A program made the position numbers and the translations under genes. Shown here one piece after another: positions 5,121 through 5,408 of a stretch of DNA of 5,408 nt (its first letter is position 1; each line of letters starts with the position of its first letter). The notes beneath the pieces are model-generated. The model was not told the origin of the DNA, did not search any database, and worked only from the letters and a program-made list of their open reading frames with translations. Source of the DNA: JBKJZO01 sp046715235 (GTDB lineage: Bacteria > Actinomycetota > Actinomycetes > BP-191); contig JBKJZO010000102.1 in assembly GCA_046715235.1 (NCBI GenBank), forward strand, positions 1 through 5,408, given 5' to 3'.

Positions 5121-5408
5121 TCAGAACAGAGTGCCGATCGCGTCCAGGATCACTGCCCGGCGGGATCCGACCCTTACCGCCTCGATGGTTAGCGTTCTCG
5201 GCTGGATCCACTTCTCTCGCTCGCTGGTGTAGACAACTCGCCGACGCTGGACCGTTGCGCTGTAGGTGTCGACGGTGGCGACGGCGTACCCGTCGATGCT
5301 GATGCGCAGTTTCCCGCAAGTTGGGCAGGTCGTTGCGACGATGCGGAAACCAGAGGCTTCCGCCCGAACGGTCGCGGTGCTGCCCGCCCGTGTCGTCACG
5401 TGCGACGT
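5121..5408 (-). CDS. C-terminal beta-sandwich module of a probably exported protein, 5' end off the right edge
   Basis: The frame is open to the right edge, giving 95 visible residues before a TGA at 5121. A GTG at 5399 could start translation, but the frame continues upstream of it and the content looks like the end of a larger protein. The string GKLRISIDGYAVATVDTYSA, then RRRVVYTS, RTLTIEAV and finally VILDAIG, matches a C-terminal module common in secreted actinobacterial proteins (G-K-x-x-V-x-x-D-G-x-x-V-A-T-V-D-x-Y-S ... VDAF). It is a carbohydrate-binding-like or wall-associated beta sandwich. A CPTC pair (CxxC) just before the first strand may form a disulfide. The catalytic or main domain is outside the window, so the full function cannot be named. 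Transcription probably ends at the hairpin at 5052-5069. Confidence 0.7.
   Translation of the reverse strand, partial: TSHVTTRAGSTATVRAEASGFRIVATTCPTCGKLRISIDGYAVATVDTYSATVQRRRVVYTSEREKWIQPRTLTIEAVRVGSRRAVILDAIGTLF

Overview
The window comes from a GC-rich, high-G+C Gram-positive bacterium. Third codon positions are strongly G/C, GTG starts occur, and the protein families look actinobacterial; I infer a soil actinomycete of the Nocardioides/Kribbella kind, with low confidence on the genus. I see no rRNA, tRNA, CRISPR array, transposase or phage gene.

Layout, left to right. (1) 1-422, minus: N-terminal 140 residues of a nitroreductase-family (Acg-like) flavoprotein whose 3' end is outside the window. 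(2) 423-662: gene-poor spacer with a short GC repeat and a weak hairpin. (3) 663-1013, minus: small single-domain VOC/glyoxalase protein. It is divergent from (4) 1072-1602, plus: a TetR-type repressor. The 58-base gap between them holds a 15-base palindrome with a -10-like hexamer on each strand, a good candidate for a shared, autoregulated operator. (5) 1603-1936: no intact gene, but 1686-1852 holds a decayed remnant of a DUF3052-like gene, with ribosome binding site and start codon preserved, an internal out-of-frame deletion and a lost C-terminus. (6) 1937-2656, minus: two-domain Glyoxalase_6-type VOC protein. (7) 2657-2851: intergenic and rich in short repeats. (8) 2852-3358, plus: unrecognised protein with a beta-rich front and a helical tail, possibly 5'-truncated. 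(9) 3393-4946, minus: c-di-GMP phosphodiesterase (EAL domain with its key residues present) behind a segment of about 180 residues that is roughly 45% alanine. (10) 4947-5120: intergenic with a perfect 8-bp hairpin and a second copy of a 21-base repeat first seen at 2777. (11) 5121-5408, minus: C-terminal beta-sandwich module of a probably exported protein whose start lies beyond the right edge.

The genes do not form one pathway. The clearest functional unit is the TetR/VOC divergent pair, a typical small-molecule-responsive module. The hypothetical gene and the EAL gene are convergent (34 bases between stops) and together are bracketed by the direct repeat at 2777-2797 and 5088-5108, which raises the possibility that this 2.3-kb block was gained or rearranged as a unit. 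I found no convincing new multi-gene system. The most unusual items are the alanine-rich EAL protein, the bracketing repeat and the gene remnant at 1686-1852.
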